In this document: in pieces, positions 1 to 9,795 of the stretch
How positions within the stretch are numbered: the first letter of the stretch is position 1
How the letters are laid out: every line of letters begins with the position of its first letter
Source: Bacteroidota bacterium
GTDB taxonomy: Bacteria; Bacteroidota; Ignavibacteria; Ignavibacteriales; Ignavibacteriaceae
Assembly: GCA_021777835.1 (NCBI GenBank)
Contig: JAJYDC010000001.1
Location: 186,001-250,000, forward strand
DNA length: 64,000 nucleotides
Reading direction: 5' to 3'
Made by a program: the position numbers and the translations under genes
Notes under the pieces: generated by a model
What the model was told of the DNA's origin: nothing
The model's database searches: none
What the model saw: only the letters and a program-made list of their open reading frames with translations

Positions 1-2485
1 CCAAAGTCTCGATTTCTTTACCCAGTACATCATACACTTTAATTGTTACTAATCCTGCTTTAGCGACAGAATAATTAATAATTGTAGTAGGATTAAAAGG
101 ATTAGGGTAGTTCTGTGAAAGAATATACTGAGCCGGAACAACATTTTGCTTCACAACTCCGGTAGGTATATCAGTTTCAAATACACTTCTGCCGTGCGTA
201 AATGCAAATAATTTGTTTGTACTTGCTTGTAAAACCAATTCATCTACCGGCACATAAGCAGGCATTCCGCTTCCAACGTTTGTCCAATTAGTGCCATGGT
301 CTGTTGTCTGATAAACTCCTGTTTCGGTACCTATATATAAAACTTGAGAATTATTAGGATCAATTACCAAAGAGTGGACTGGTACATCCGGAAGATCACC
401 TGAAATATCTGTCCAATTCATGCCTTGATCGCTTGAATAAAAAATATGTTTCGTAGGCATGACACCGTCGTTATTATATCCTGAATAACATGCATATATA
501 TTTTGTTTATTAGACTGATCAACAACTATTCTTCTAACGTAAGCCCCGTTATTATTTAACGGAGTAATATCAGTCCAGGTTGTATCATTATTCCCGGCAA
601 TATTAGCTTTGAATATAGTTCCGTCTGTTGTTCCAACAAATGCAAGATAGGGAACAGTACTATTTACTACAGCGACTGCACTTATAAGACCTGTTTGATC
701 TATAACTCCGCTTGAATCTACCCAATTGTTGGCTCCGTCAAAAGTAAGCCATACCCTATTCGACCCAGCAATTATTACATCTGAATTTTCTGGGTTTAGA
801 GAGAAAGGTGAAATAAATAAAGTTGTGCTGCTATTACCTGCATCAGTTAAACCATTAGTGGAAGAAAACCAATTCCCTCCCGTGGTCTTAGAAATTTGAA
901 GATTGACATACTCTTCATAAGCTATACTTGAATTCATCTGATCAATACCCGAATAACCTCCGTCTCCTCCGACTACCTCAGTCCAATTTGTTCCATTGTT
1001 ATTAAATTTTAAGTGCCCATTATCCTGGGCGCCGCCATAATAAACTGAACCCGTCGAAGATATAGCGCCGCTGAAAAATTGCGTAATTCCCAATCCATTA
1101 TTCAAGGCTACCCATGTTGCTCCACCGTCAGTTGATTTATATATACCTCCATCATTACCGCTAAATACAGTATTAGGAGTCGAAGGGTCAAAGGTAATCG
1201 CATGATGATCTGCGTGAACTACTGGAGTTCCAAAGTAAGAGTCCCAGTATGTTAATTGATTCCACGTTGTTCCTCCATCGGTTGATTTCATCATATCAAC
1301 CCCGCCGACATATATATTATTTGTGTTGTTTGGATCAATTGAAATAACATTTCCGTACCATCCTTGGCTGCCTAAATAGGTCTTACCTTCCTCAGATGGA
1401 ATTCCTTGTGGTCTAGTTAATGCCGCCCATGTCGAACCAGAATCTATGGATTTATATATTCCTTTTAAACCTCCGTCGCCTGTTTTTGATGCATCTGTTG
1501 ATTCAAATACGGCATATACTTTCCCTGGGGTTGATGGATCTTGAGTCATTGCTATGTTATTATATCCACTGGAAGGAAGACCGATAGTTTGTTGAAACCA
1601 GGTGGCTCCACCATCTGTTGTCTTAAATATTCCGCCTGCTCCTCTAGTAGAGAGCAAAATTGTTGATGAGTTGATTGCAATTACATCGGATGGAGTATAA
1701 TAATGAGTTGAACTTGCAGTTGGACTTATTTTTATCCAGGATCCACCCCCGTCACCTGATTCATATAGCCCACCGTTTGAATAATAGCCTCCTACTCCGT
1801 CTTTATAATTATAACTATATGTCGCAGCATAAATGTTGTTGCTAGGATCAATAGAAATTTTCATAACATTCTTAAAATTCCAAACATTGGCTCCTATTGT
1901 CGAAGGAAGCAAAGTCCATGTATCTCCAAAATCCGTTGATTTATATATTCCGCCTCCATATACAGCATCACCATTTCCCCAGCCTTCACCGGTACCCGCA
2001 TAAACCGTATCTCCATTGCTAGCCATACTGCCTATCGCAAGCGGATTACCCTGATCCGTTTTTGCTGTCCAACTTGAACCTCCGTCAGTCGACTTCCATA
2101 TTCCTCCCGATACAGCTCCAATTAAAATTTCATTTGAATGACCTGGTCTTAGTAATATTGATCTTATCCTTCCACCGATATTTCCGGGTCCGATTGGATA
2201 CCAACTTGAGATTAATTCTGTCTTGTCCATTCCTCGTTTTTCTAACATATTCTTTTGTGTGTATCTAATTGCTCTTTGACGGGACAACGGATCTAAATAA
2301 TTCTTTTTTCCTACAATCATCTTATATCTGAATTCACTTGCAGCATACGGATTATCCTTGTCTCCTTGTGTAGGCTCAAGGAGTTCAGTACCTGATTTGT
2401 GCAGGATTGTAGTATGTGAATGTCTCTTGAAATATGTGAAGCTTAAAACTGAAAATATAATGAACAGAAGTACAACTTTTTTCAT
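1..2485 (-). CDS. Secreted BNR/sortilin-type repeat protein with T9SS sorting domain (3' end cut by window)
   Basis: This minus-strand frame is open from ATG at 2485 to the window edge, about 828 codons with no stop. The start MKKVVLLFIIFSVLSF is a hydrophobic signal segment. The body repeats the sialidase/BNR Asp-box pattern (IWKSTDGGSSW, IYKSTDFGDTW, IFKTTDGGATW, MMKSTDGGTTW, VYQTTDHGTNW), as in sortilin/VPS10-like and YCF48-like beta-propellers. The last visible residues, including SQNYPNPFNPTTIINYSV and VYDVLGKEIETL, form the first half of a T9SS type A sorting domain, so only a few dozen residues should be missing. Likely a surface-exposed or secreted propeller of unknown ligand. The secretion route follows from the sorting domain; an enzymatic role is not shown. 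It is the first gene on its strand in the window. Confidence 0.9.
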   Translation of the reverse strand, partial: MKKVVLLFIIFSVLSFTYFKRHSHTTILHKSGTELLEPTQGDKDNPYAASEFRYKMIVGKKNYLDPLSRQRAIRYTQKNMLEKRGMDKTELISSWYPIGPGNIGGRIRSILLRPGHSNEILIGAVSGGIWKSTDGGSSWTAKTDQGNPLAIGSMASNGDTVYAGTGEGWGNGDAVYGGGIYKSTDFGDTWTLLPSTIGANVWNFKNVMKISIDPSNNIYAATYSYNYKDGVGGYYSNGGLYESGDGGGSWIKISPTASSTHYYTPSDVIAINSSTILLSTRGAGGIFKTTDGGATWFQQTIGLPSSGYNNIAMTQDPSTPGKVYAVFESTDASKTGDGGLKGIYKSIDSGSTWAALTRPQGIPSEEGKTYLGSQGWYGNVISIDPNNTNNIYVGGVDMMKSTDGGTTWNQLTYWDSYFGTPVVHADHHAITFDPSTPNTVFSGNDGGIYKSTDGGATWVALNNGLGITQFFSGAISSTGSVYYGGAQDNGHLKFNNNGTNWTEVVGGDGGYSGIDQMNSSIAYEEYVNLQISKTTGGNWFSSTNGLTDAGNSSTTLFISPFSLNPENSDVIIAGSNRVWLTFDGANNWVDSSGVIDQTGLISAVAVVNSTVPYLAFVGTTDGTIFKANIAGNNDTTWTDITPLNNNGAYVRRIVVDQSNKQNIYACYSGYNNDGVMPTKHIFYSSDQGMNWTDISGDLPDVPVHSLVIDPNNSQVLYIGTETGVYQTTDHGTNWTNVGSGMPAYVPVDELVLQASTNKLFAFTHGRSVFETDIPTGVVKQNVVPAQYILSQNYPNPFNPTTIINYSVAKAGLVTIKVYDVLGKEIETL

Positions 2486-2860
2486 GTTTTTCCTTTCTAA
2501 TTGGTTTAATAATATTGTTTATAAAGAGTATATTCCTAATTAATTATTGCATTTTTAAGTATGAAGGTAAAATTGCAACAATCTCCCGAACTCTAATCTA
2601 ATTCTAACTAATGATATAATTGCAGCTATTTGTGTTCGTTTGTCAGCTTTACTTAAGACTAATTTAATAAGATATTAAAATTAATGGACTGTCCGCAATG
2701 GATAGAAATTATTTTTGCTATAATAAGAAGAATTGTCAATAATCTCCAAGTATAAAATATTATTTGTGATTTGTACACATCACAAAGTGCATTCTTAATA
2801 TGATTTATATCGACTTAAATTGTTTTTTCTTAACTTAAGTTTTAAAAACAAGAGGTTAAG
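2486..2860. other. Divergent intergenic region
   Basis: These 375 bp separate the divergently transcribed BNR-repeat gene and papain-like protease gene, so both promoters should lie here. The one clear element is a 24-bp near-perfect palindrome at 2763-2786. No credible ORF or RNA gene was seen. Confidence 0.5.
2763..2786. promoter_or_regulatory. 24-bp operator-like palindrome
   Basis: Arms TTTGTGAT (2763-2770) and ATCACAAA (2779-2786) flank the self-complementary core TGTACA (2772-2777). Only the 2771/2778 pair fails to match. It lies about 75 bp before the protease start and about 280 bp before the divergent gene, a suitable place for a dimeric regulator. The half-site resembles the TGTGA of CRP/FNR-family sites, but the spacing between TGTGA and TCACA is 10 nt rather than 6, so the family is not assigned. 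Confidence 0.5.
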
Positions 2861-3511
2861 ATGAAATTCTTTTACATCAGACTTTTTATATTCAGTGGAA
2901 TATTCCTTTTGATATTTCAATCAAAAGGATTAAGTCAATTAGTCTATACTGGCGTTGAAAAGCTAAATGTAGAACCAATATACTCGGAGCGCTTGAATCC
3001 GCAGTGGTGTTGGGCTGCAAGTGTTCAACTTGCCCTCGCTTATTCAGGTGCAAAGATTTCGCAGGAAGATATTATTAAGAAATCGTTTTCAGTGCGTAAT
3101 CCTTACGGTAAATTACCTTTATGGTCTAAAAGTTTTAAGAGAATTTCAGACAATCTAAAACATTGGGTAATCTGGTATAACCGGGAAAAGTACTTTGTAT
3201 CCGTGGAATTCTTTAATCATACACCTTCACCCGAAGCATTGATGCATGAATCAAAAAATAATTACCCGGTTATTATGGCTGATTCTGATTCTACTAATTT
3301 AATGCATGCGGTTCTGTGCACTGGTGTGGGAATAATGCCATCATATTATGGAACTGTATATAAAAAAATTATAGTAAGAGATCCCTGGCCAAATTGTCAA
3401 AATGATATAAATAAGCAAAATGTTAATTGGAATATTTCTGATATTCCTACTAGAGTTTCTGCCTATTGGCTTATTCATGTGAAGAAGTTGACTCGTACAT
3501 TAAAAAAATAA
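2861..3511 (+). CDS. Secreted papain-like cysteine protease (C39/C70-like fold)
   Basis: A 216-residue protein with an N-terminal signal peptide (hydrophobic residues 5-25, ending KGLSQ). The catalytic cysteine is expected in NPQWCWAASVQ near residue 50, the characteristic QxCWAA motif of papain-like bacterial proteases. A histidine follows in NLMHAVLCTGV and an Asp in VRDPWP, giving a plausible Cys-His-Asp triad. It is probably exported and acts on peptides in the periplasm or outside the cell; the substrate is unknown. There is no propeptide or sorting domain. The gene is monocistronic and convergent with the kinase gene downstream, and a strong palindrome lies upstream. The family fold is fairly sure; exact membership (AvrRpt2-like C70 or C39-like) is not. 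Confidence 0.75.
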   Translation: MKFFYIRLFIFSGIFLLIFQSKGLSQLVYTGVEKLNVEPIYSERLNPQWCWAASVQLALAYSGAKISQEDIIKKSFSVRNPYGKLPLWSKSFKRISDNLKHWVIWYNREKYFVSVEFFNHTPSPEALMHESKNNYPVIMADSDSTNLMHAVLCTGVGIMPSYYGTVYKKIIVRDPWPNCQNDINKQNVNWNISDIPTRVSAYWLIHVKKLTRTLKK

Positions 3512-3772
3512 ATATTATTAAAATTGAATTTAATAGGTATTCTTTTACCAACTTTGTTGATTTGTAAGTAAGTATTCTCTGCCGCTAATAAAAGCAATTG
3601 CTGCTTGAATATGATTCTTTCGTTGATGTCAGAATATAATAAAATGCTGTTCTATAATTATTAGAAAATAATTTAATATATCTAAATTCTAATGGTATAG
3701 TTGTCAAAAACAGACTGCAATTTTAATTGTGAATTCTATAATGGGAACAAACAGTCATAATAATATCAATAT

Positions 3773-6010
3773 TTATTTCGCTTTGCGTAATGTAAAAGTA
3801 AACGTTGATCCTTTACCAGATTCGCTTTCACAGCGGATATCTCCGCCGTTTATTTGAACGAATTCTTTGCAAAGTTGAAGCCCAAGACCGGTTCCTCTTT
3901 CTCCGGCAGTCCCTTTGGTAGTAGATAGCTTACTTATGTTGAATAACTCTGAAATTATATCGGGTGCCATCCCTATCCCATTGTCATTTACCGACAATTC
4001 TACAAAACCGTCATTCTCTGCAGATGAAATAAATATTTTTCCATCTATTGGGGTAAATTTGATTGCATTGGTTATAAGGTTCTGGAGTACAGAACGAAGC
4101 ATATCAGCATCTGCATTTACATAAAACGATTTATCTATATCTTCTGACAAAATAATATTCTTTTTATTAGCTATTTGATTTGATATTACAATTATTTTAT
4201 TAACTTCTTCACTTAGGTTTAAATCTTCAGGCTGATACTTAAACATGTTCCTTTGCATCATAGACCATTTAAGTAAATTTTCCATAAACGCATAAAGGTT
4301 TCTCAAATTATCGTGCAACTCTTTGCTGAAGAATTTTATTTCGTCCTTCGATAGATCATCGATATCAGCATATAACAATTCCGAAGAACTTAACAATGCT
4401 TGAAAAGGACTTCTTAAGTCATGAGCTACAATTGAAAAGAATTTATCTTTAGTAGCGTTTAACTCCTCCAATTGGCGGTATTGTTTTTGAATGATTGATT
4501 CAGCTTTTTTCCTCTCGGTTATGTCTCTTTCAACAAATAATACACCTGCAGGTTTCCCTTTAGAATCTAGCATTAGAGAAGCCTTTAATTCTACATAGAA
4601 TCGGCTGCCATCTTTTCTAATTGCCACGTATTCATTGAGCTTATTATCTGATTTGCCTAAAAGCAGCTTTTGCATATTCTCTAATAATTTTTTGTGATTT
4701 GAAGGATCAATAAAATCTAATGCACTTCTTCCAATAAATTCATCCTTCTGCTCTTCCGTATAACCATACATCTTAGGAAGCTTATCAGACATAATTTGCA
4801 TAATCCAGTCTAAAGAAATCATTCCTATCCCATCGGGAGAAGCAGAGATTATCGCTTCTAGTTTTTGGTTGCTTTCTTTTAGCGACTCCTGCGCAAGTTT
4901 TAAGTCAGTTATGTCTGTCATGAAATCCAATATCGCTGGTCTACCTTCCCAGTCTATTAAAACAGCATTCATGTGTACCCAGCGGATACTTCCATCTTTA
5001 TGGAGTAACCGGAATATATAGTAACCGGGAACATTAGTACCGCTCAATCTCTGTTGGTAATTATTTACAACCATGTAGCGATCTTCAGGATGAATAAAAT
5101 ATTGGAAAGGTGTCCTCCTAAAATCTTCTTCAGAATAGCCTATCATTTTTGTTGCCATAGGGTTGGTCAACTTAAGCATGTCGTCCTGCACGACTACAAT
5201 AGCCTCGTCAGCTTTATCTACAAGCAAATGATATTTCTCCTCACTAGCCCTAAGATCATCTTCAGCTTTCTTTCTCTCTGAAATTTCATTTGCCAATTCT
5301 TCATTTTTCCTTTGAAGATCGTCATTTAACTCGGAAAGCTGGGTTGTGCGTTCGGCTATCAACTCTTCTAATAACTCATTTTTCTTTACAAGTTCCTGCA
5401 TTGGATATACTTCGCCTTCGCGGACAAGATAGTAGGGAATTGATATACTGCTATGGCATATCTTCCAATCTTCGGATTCCTTTCGGAAAATTAGAACGAG
5501 ACGTGCCATTTCCCTGGAAAGTACATGATCTTTTATGGGCAAGTGAATATTGAAAAAACCGGTTGCTACAGATATTTTATCATCAAGCGGCTGAACCGAA
5601 ACATCTTTCAAATCTATTCGTATATTTTCTCTTACCTGAGCAAAGTCCTGGCGCGTTATAGCAACCCATTCTTCTTTGTCTTTTACAAGGAAATCTCCGC
5701 CGCCTGTAAATCCGGAAAAGTCATCACTGAAATGATTAGTTAGCAAATCATCGCGTGTAGCATACATTCTCAAATAGTCATTAAACAATTGCATGACTTT
5801 ATTTTTGTCATTGGGTTCTGAATAAATTTCCCCGGTATTTTCAAATGATGAGTCTTTCTGGAATTCTCCTTCCGTCGTTCTGTCGCGGCTTTCTGTTGTG
5901 TGAGATAATGGTAATTTCTCTTTATGCTGCTCCTTAAGAGTTATAATTTCCTGTTTTAGATCGGAAATTTCCTTTAATAACTCACCTTTAGTTTTATTAA
6001 TCTTTTTCAT
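3773..6010 (-). CDS. Sensor histidine kinase with N-terminal SnoaL-like domain and two PAS domains
   Basis: A soluble kinase of 745 residues from ATG at 6010. Order: short coiled coil (1-45), SnoaL/NTF2-like domain (about 72-205, with VMQLFNDYLRMYATRDDLL, HFSDDFSGFTGGGD and DWKICHSSISIPY), coiled coil to about 250, PAS (about 259-375), PAS with PAC (about 380-500), HisKA with phospho-accepting His530 in VAHDLRSPF, and HATPase with N box NLITNAIKFTP, G1 DNGIGM and G2 GTGLGLQLC. No membrane segment is visible, so it should sense a cytoplasmic signal. No response regulator lies beside it, so its partner is elsewhere. An in-frame GTG at 6055 would add 15 basic residues; the ATG was preferred because the coiled coil begins there, although neither has a good Shine-Dalgarno. 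Confidence 0.88.
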   Translation of the reverse strand: MKKINKTKGELLKEISDLKQEIITLKEQHKEKLPLSHTTESRDRTTEGEFQKDSSFENTGEIYSEPNDKNKVMQLFNDYLRMYATRDDLLTNHFSDDFSGFTGGGDFLVKDKEEWVAITRQDFAQVRENIRIDLKDVSVQPLDDKISVATGFFNIHLPIKDHVLSREMARLVLIFRKESEDWKICHSSISIPYYLVREGEVYPMQELVKKNELLEELIAERTTQLSELNDDLQRKNEELANEISERKKAEDDLRASEEKYHLLVDKADEAIVVVQDDMLKLTNPMATKMIGYSEEDFRRTPFQYFIHPEDRYMVVNNYQQRLSGTNVPGYYIFRLLHKDGSIRWVHMNAVLIDWEGRPAILDFMTDITDLKLAQESLKESNQKLEAIISASPDGIGMISLDWIMQIMSDKLPKMYGYTEEQKDEFIGRSALDFIDPSNHKKLLENMQKLLLGKSDNKLNEYVAIRKDGSRFYVELKASLMLDSKGKPAGVLFVERDITERKKAESIIQKQYRQLEELNATKDKFFSIVAHDLRSPFQALLSSSELLYADIDDLSKDEIKFFSKELHDNLRNLYAFMENLLKWSMMQRNMFKYQPEDLNLSEEVNKIIVISNQIANKKNIILSEDIDKSFYVNADADMLRSVLQNLITNAIKFTPIDGKIFISSAENDGFVELSVNDNGIGMAPDIISELFNISKLSTTKGTAGERGTGLGLQLCKEFVQINGGDIRCESESGKGSTFTFTLRKAK

Positions 6011-6644
6011 TTTATCTAAAACTGTCTTTCTTTTCCCTTTGACGTGTATATGCACTATTCAAGCATATTCGTGTCTCGCTATATATTCGAAAATATTTTA
6101 TAATAGTTTAGCCGAAATACAAGTCTAAACTCCTCTCGGGACTTATGATCTTCTTTTGAGTAGCTAAGTGTAGCGATAAATAGGATTTAACTAATAGTCA
6201 CTTATTAATAATAACTTTCTTACCTGAATTATATTCTTCATATCTTTCCTTGGATAACTTAGTATATTTTCTATCTTAAGTAAAGAATAATAGTAGTTTT
6301 CTATCTCTAAACAAGCGATATATATGTTAAGATTAACTAATTTTCTGAAAACTTCCTGCTGGCGAAAGGATCAAAGAAACAACCCTCTAAGCTTTTGAAA
6401 ACGACCTAGCGCATATACTTTTCCCATACAAAGCAATCTCCCTAAAAGTACAAATATAGACATTTTGCTTTGCAATAAACTGTTTTTAAGGTGAATCCAA
6501 CTTGAGGAATAAAAAGGAGAGCCCCTTGAGTATTCAATTCTCACAAGAACTCTCCTATAGAAATGTTATACTATTCAGTTTTTGTAAATTGATTTTATCG
6601 GATATCTTATTGTAATTGAGATATTCGAAATAAAACAATTCTCT
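6011..6644. other. Intergenic region between two minus-strand genes
   Basis: About 630 bp. It holds the probable terminator of the upstream T9SS gene at 6509-6556 and must contain the promoter of the kinase gene, but no clear promoter hexamers were identified. No ORF with coding character was seen. Confidence 0.4.
6509..6556 (-). terminator. Rho-independent terminator of the 6645-9242 gene
   Basis: On the minus strand, AGGAGAG (6556-6550) pairs with CTCTCCT (6521-6515), and an inner CTTG/CAAG stem extends it. A T tract at about 6515-6511 follows. It lies about 90 nt beyond the stop of the large T9SS gene, in the right orientation. Confidence 0.65.
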
Positions 6645-9242
6645 CTATTTCATTAACAACATCTTTTTGATTAATGTATTTCCGCCAGCATCCATTCTAT
6701 AGAAATAAGTCCCGCTCGATAGTTTACTAGCGTCAAAAGTAATTTCATATCGACCAGCAGGCTTTTCGGCAGATAACAGTGAGGCTACCTTTTGCCCAAT
6801 TGTATTATATATCTCAATACGAACAAAACCTGCTTTTGGCATATCAAACCTCATCAGTGTCGTTGGATTAAAAGGATTGGGGAAATTCTGACTTAAGGCA
6901 TAGTCCTTAGGTATTCCCAAAGTTGCTTTTAGAATACCTGTAACTAAAGGAGTTGCAGAATGATTATCAGAATATTCACTCATATTTCCGGAAAAATCAA
7001 TAGCTCTTATTGCAAACCAATATTTTACCGCCGGAGTTAGACCCGTGATAGTGTATTCCTTCAATTGCGAAACAGCTATAGGTGAATCTCCTTCATTGGC
7101 ACCTGTACCATTAAAGTTAGTTGAATCAGTTCCATAGTATATATTATAGCCGCCTAGGTCAGCTTCAATATTTTGATCCCATTTTAACATTACTGCATTA
7201 TTTTCAGCTAAAGCGCTAGCAATTAAATTTACAGGTTTTCCCGGTGCTGTTACATCAGGAACATTAATAGCCCGGTAAATATACTTTGTAGTTGCATTAT
7301 CGCCGCCTACGTTTAATGAGTAAAAATTCAATGACGAAGAATCTTGGTTTGCACTAATCTTCCAAACAATTTGCTTAGTACCTGAAGCAAGTATATCGCC
7401 CATTACGGTATCTGCCGGTCCCGAAATGAGAGTAAGTCCGTTAAATAATGATAACACAGTGTGAACATTAGTTGCAGAGACATTACCTGTGTTAAAAATA
7501 TTTGCAGTTACAGTAAAAGGATTAGGAGTTAACGTTTCGTTTACGGAATCACGTGCTAGTGCTCCCGGTGCGGTTATAGTGATAGCCAAAGGCGGAAGTA
7601 AATCTGAATTTGGTATTAACGCTCTATAGGCTTTATTGTTAGACTCATTAGACTCAGCTATTAAGTTTATTGGATCAACTTTTACATATATATAATGATA
7701 TTTGGCATCCTTCGGAATAACGTATTTAAATGTAACAGTACTTTTACTCCCCGCATTTATATTCGGAATGTATATTTTACCGATTACAGGAGCATAGCCG
7801 GCATCAGGATCGCCATCAAATGCTTCAACCAATATATTCGATGAGTTTGCTGTCCCATAATTACTTACTGAAATATTAATATCAATTTGATCTCCGGTTG
7901 CATAAGAATTACTTGCCGGATCGAATTGTATATCAGTATTCGTTAATGCTATATCAGGTAAATCAAAAACATATCCCAACGGCATGAAGTCTGCACCATA
8001 ACCACCGCTGCTCTGTACTACAGAAACGTTTTTTTGTGCCGATACATGATATACGTTATTACCATAAGGTGTATCGAAAATATAACCTTCACCTTTTTGA
8101 AGCAGTGTATCTACAATTCCAGAGGAAGATATGTAAGGGTAAGTCGTGTCTCCTAAATATGTTATGCTTACTCTATTATTATCATCATATGAGAATATGC
8201 TTATTTGACTTTCGTTTGTAGGTACAATAAATGATGTACCGAAATTAAGTCCCGTAGAATCGGCTGTACGAGCCATATAATAATAACTGCCTGGATAACC
8301 TGCATAAGGAATATTAGCTGCGGTTACAGTACCTGTGGATTGTATCTTCCAGAAGGTATCTTGGTATATTGGGATAGTACGTACCTGCCATTGTCCTAGA
8401 GTAAATAATCCTAAAGTATCCTGAGTATCAAGATCTGTAACAAGGACCTGATTATTATTTGAATATGAAGAAATAGTAATTGAATTTTCCCACCCACCGG
8501 CATTACCTGAGAATCCATAAAATAATGTACCCGCAAAAGTACCGTTAGCTGAGGGGACATAATAATCTTGATCGGTATAAGAGAGTACGGATACTGGTTT
8601 GTTGCTTACAACCTGCAATGCCTTTTCTTGAATTGAATAAACATTCGGAAAGTCCAAATATTTTCCATTGTTTAATGTTCCTGCATATACAAAAGCGCCC
8701 GTACTTAATTCCTTAATCGTATATTCAGTTCCGTCTTCATAAGCAAATATTATAAAATGAGGATCATAGTCATTGCCCGACATCATCCAGGTGTTCAATT
8801 TAGTACTCTTTCCTCGACCGCTTTGATCTAATGCAAAATACCCATTAACATAGTTTGTAATTGCATCTCCAATTAGAATTGAGTAAGGCTTATTTCCGCT
8901 TATGTTATATATGCCCTGTCCAGGAGAGAATGAAAATAAAGTATCAGCTTTAATTAAAGCGTTTCCTATGCTTGTTCCGTCCTGATATGTAACTGTTACT
9001 TCAGTATTATCAAAATATGAGAAAATAGTTATGTCGCTGAATGTAAATACTGTGGTTGAGTATTGTGACGCTGATATTTTCTTAGGAGAAACAAAACCAT
9101 TAGGCATTGCTTTAGCTGACTTTAGTATTATATCCTGGGGTGCACCGGCAATTTTCTTAGCTGAATATATTTTATTCTGCGCCTGCATTATGGATATTGT
9201 AATCATAAGAAGTAGACCACAAAGAATTATATATCTTTTCAT
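6645..9242 (-). CDS. Large secreted adhesin-like protein: IgGFc-binding-like, CARDB, FN3 and T9SS sorting domains
   Basis: An 865-residue protein with signal peptide MKRYIILCGLLLMITISIMQAQ. Residues about 60-430 resemble the IgGFc-binding N-terminal repeat family (EVTVTYQDGT, GYIFDTPYGNNVYHVSAQ). CARDB-like domains follow (about 430-545, ending NLIAESNESNNKAYR, and a second at about 550-650). A fibronectin type III domain lies at about 665-765 (WFAIRAIDFSGNMSEYSD), and a complete T9SS type A sorting domain at about 780-865 (ALSQNFPNPFNPTT ... GTYFYRM ... IKKMLLMK). It is expected to be exported through T9SS and attached to the surface or released, acting as adhesin or structural protein. It stands alone with its own terminator. 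Domain names rest on pattern recognition; the ligand is unknown. Confidence 0.82.
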   Translation of the reverse strand: MKRYIILCGLLLMITISIMQAQNKIYSAKKIAGAPQDIILKSAKAMPNGFVSPKKISASQYSTTVFTFSDITIFSYFDNTEVTVTYQDGTSIGNALIKADTLFSFSPGQGIYNISGNKPYSILIGDAITNYVNGYFALDQSGRGKSTKLNTWMMSGNDYDPHFIIFAYEDGTEYTIKELSTGAFVYAGTLNNGKYLDFPNVYSIQEKALQVVSNKPVSVLSYTDQDYYVPSANGTFAGTLFYGFSGNAGGWENSITISSYSNNNQVLVTDLDTQDTLGLFTLGQWQVRTIPIYQDTFWKIQSTGTVTAANIPYAGYPGSYYYMARTADSTGLNFGTSFIVPTNESQISIFSYDDNNRVSITYLGDTTYPYISSSGIVDTLLQKGEGYIFDTPYGNNVYHVSAQKNVSVVQSSGGYGADFMPLGYVFDLPDIALTNTDIQFDPASNSYATGDQIDINISVSNYGTANSSNILVEAFDGDPDAGYAPVIGKIYIPNINAGSKSTVTFKYVIPKDAKYHYIYVKVDPINLIAESNESNNKAYRALIPNSDLLPPLAITITAPGALARDSVNETLTPNPFTVTANIFNTGNVSATNVHTVLSLFNGLTLISGPADTVMGDILASGTKQIVWKISANQDSSSLNFYSLNVGGDNATTKYIYRAINVPDVTAPGKPVNLIASALAENNAVMLKWDQNIEADLGGYNIYYGTDSTNFNGTGANEGDSPIAVSQLKEYTITGLTPAVKYWFAIRAIDFSGNMSEYSDNHSATPLVTGILKATLGIPKDYALSQNFPNPFNPTTLMRFDMPKAGFVRIEIYNTIGQKVASLLSAEKPAGRYEITFDASKLSSGTYFYRMDAGGNTLIKKMLLMK

Positions 9243-9413
9243 TTTAATTCCCTATTTAATGTTTCCGAATGATTGTTATATTTCACACATAACTCACGCT
9301 TTTATGGATTAAAGTAATTAATCCCTAAATCAAGAAATTCTTCCAACGAAGTAGTAGCTACAGTTAAGTAGTGCCTCTTAGTAGCTATTAACTACTCGAA
9401 GAATAAGTGTATC

Positions 9414-9767
9414 TCAAATAAGGAAACAACAATGGTTGGATTGATCATTAAACATAGAAATGATATGGTCTCTAAGGTAGGCATTGATAATTACTCTTGG
9501 GTGCAATATGCAAACATCTTCCAATAGAAGTATTGGCCGGTTATCGGTTTTCCTTTGATGAACTAATAAATTATTATTTTTTAAAACGACAGTGTCAGGG
9601 CTATATGAAGATGAAATATAAACCGAATTAGTTTCATTAAAATGAATCAAATCTTTAGATAATGCTGTTTGATCGGCTTTTGAAAAAAGCGTATTTACTT
9701 TTGTACCGATTGTGGAGAGAGATAAAAGTATAAGAAGAAAATAATATTTCTTAATTTCTAAATGCAT
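9414..9767 (-). CDS. Small putative secreted protein, unknown family
   Basis: 117 residues starting MHLEIKKYYFLLILLSLSTIG, a short basic N-terminus with a hydrophobic core typical of a signal peptide. The remainder has no recognised domain. Two cysteines lie together near the C-terminus (HCCFLI). A Bacteroidetes-type promoter match sits just upstream at 9796-9825, which raises the chance that it is real. It has no homologue in this window, and a spurious ORF cannot be excluded. Confidence 0.45.
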   Translation of the reverse strand: MHLEIKKYYFLLILLSLSTIGTKVNTLFSKADQTALSKDLIHFNETNSVYISSSYSPDTVVLKNNNLLVHQRKTDNRPILLLEDVCILHPRVIINAYLRDHIISMFNDQSNHCCFLI

Positions 9768-9795
9768 AGATAATTACATTTACTTTTATTTGATA

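Noticed and set aside
2062-2543. Plus-strand ORFs of 68 and 61 codons opposite the BNR-repeat gene
   Set aside because: They are antisense shadows of the long minus-strand frame, which has a signal peptide, repeats and a T9SS domain.
6053-6055. GTG start for the SnoaL-like kinase
   Set aside because: It adds 15 residues without family support and has no ribosome-binding site; the ATG at 6010 was preferred.
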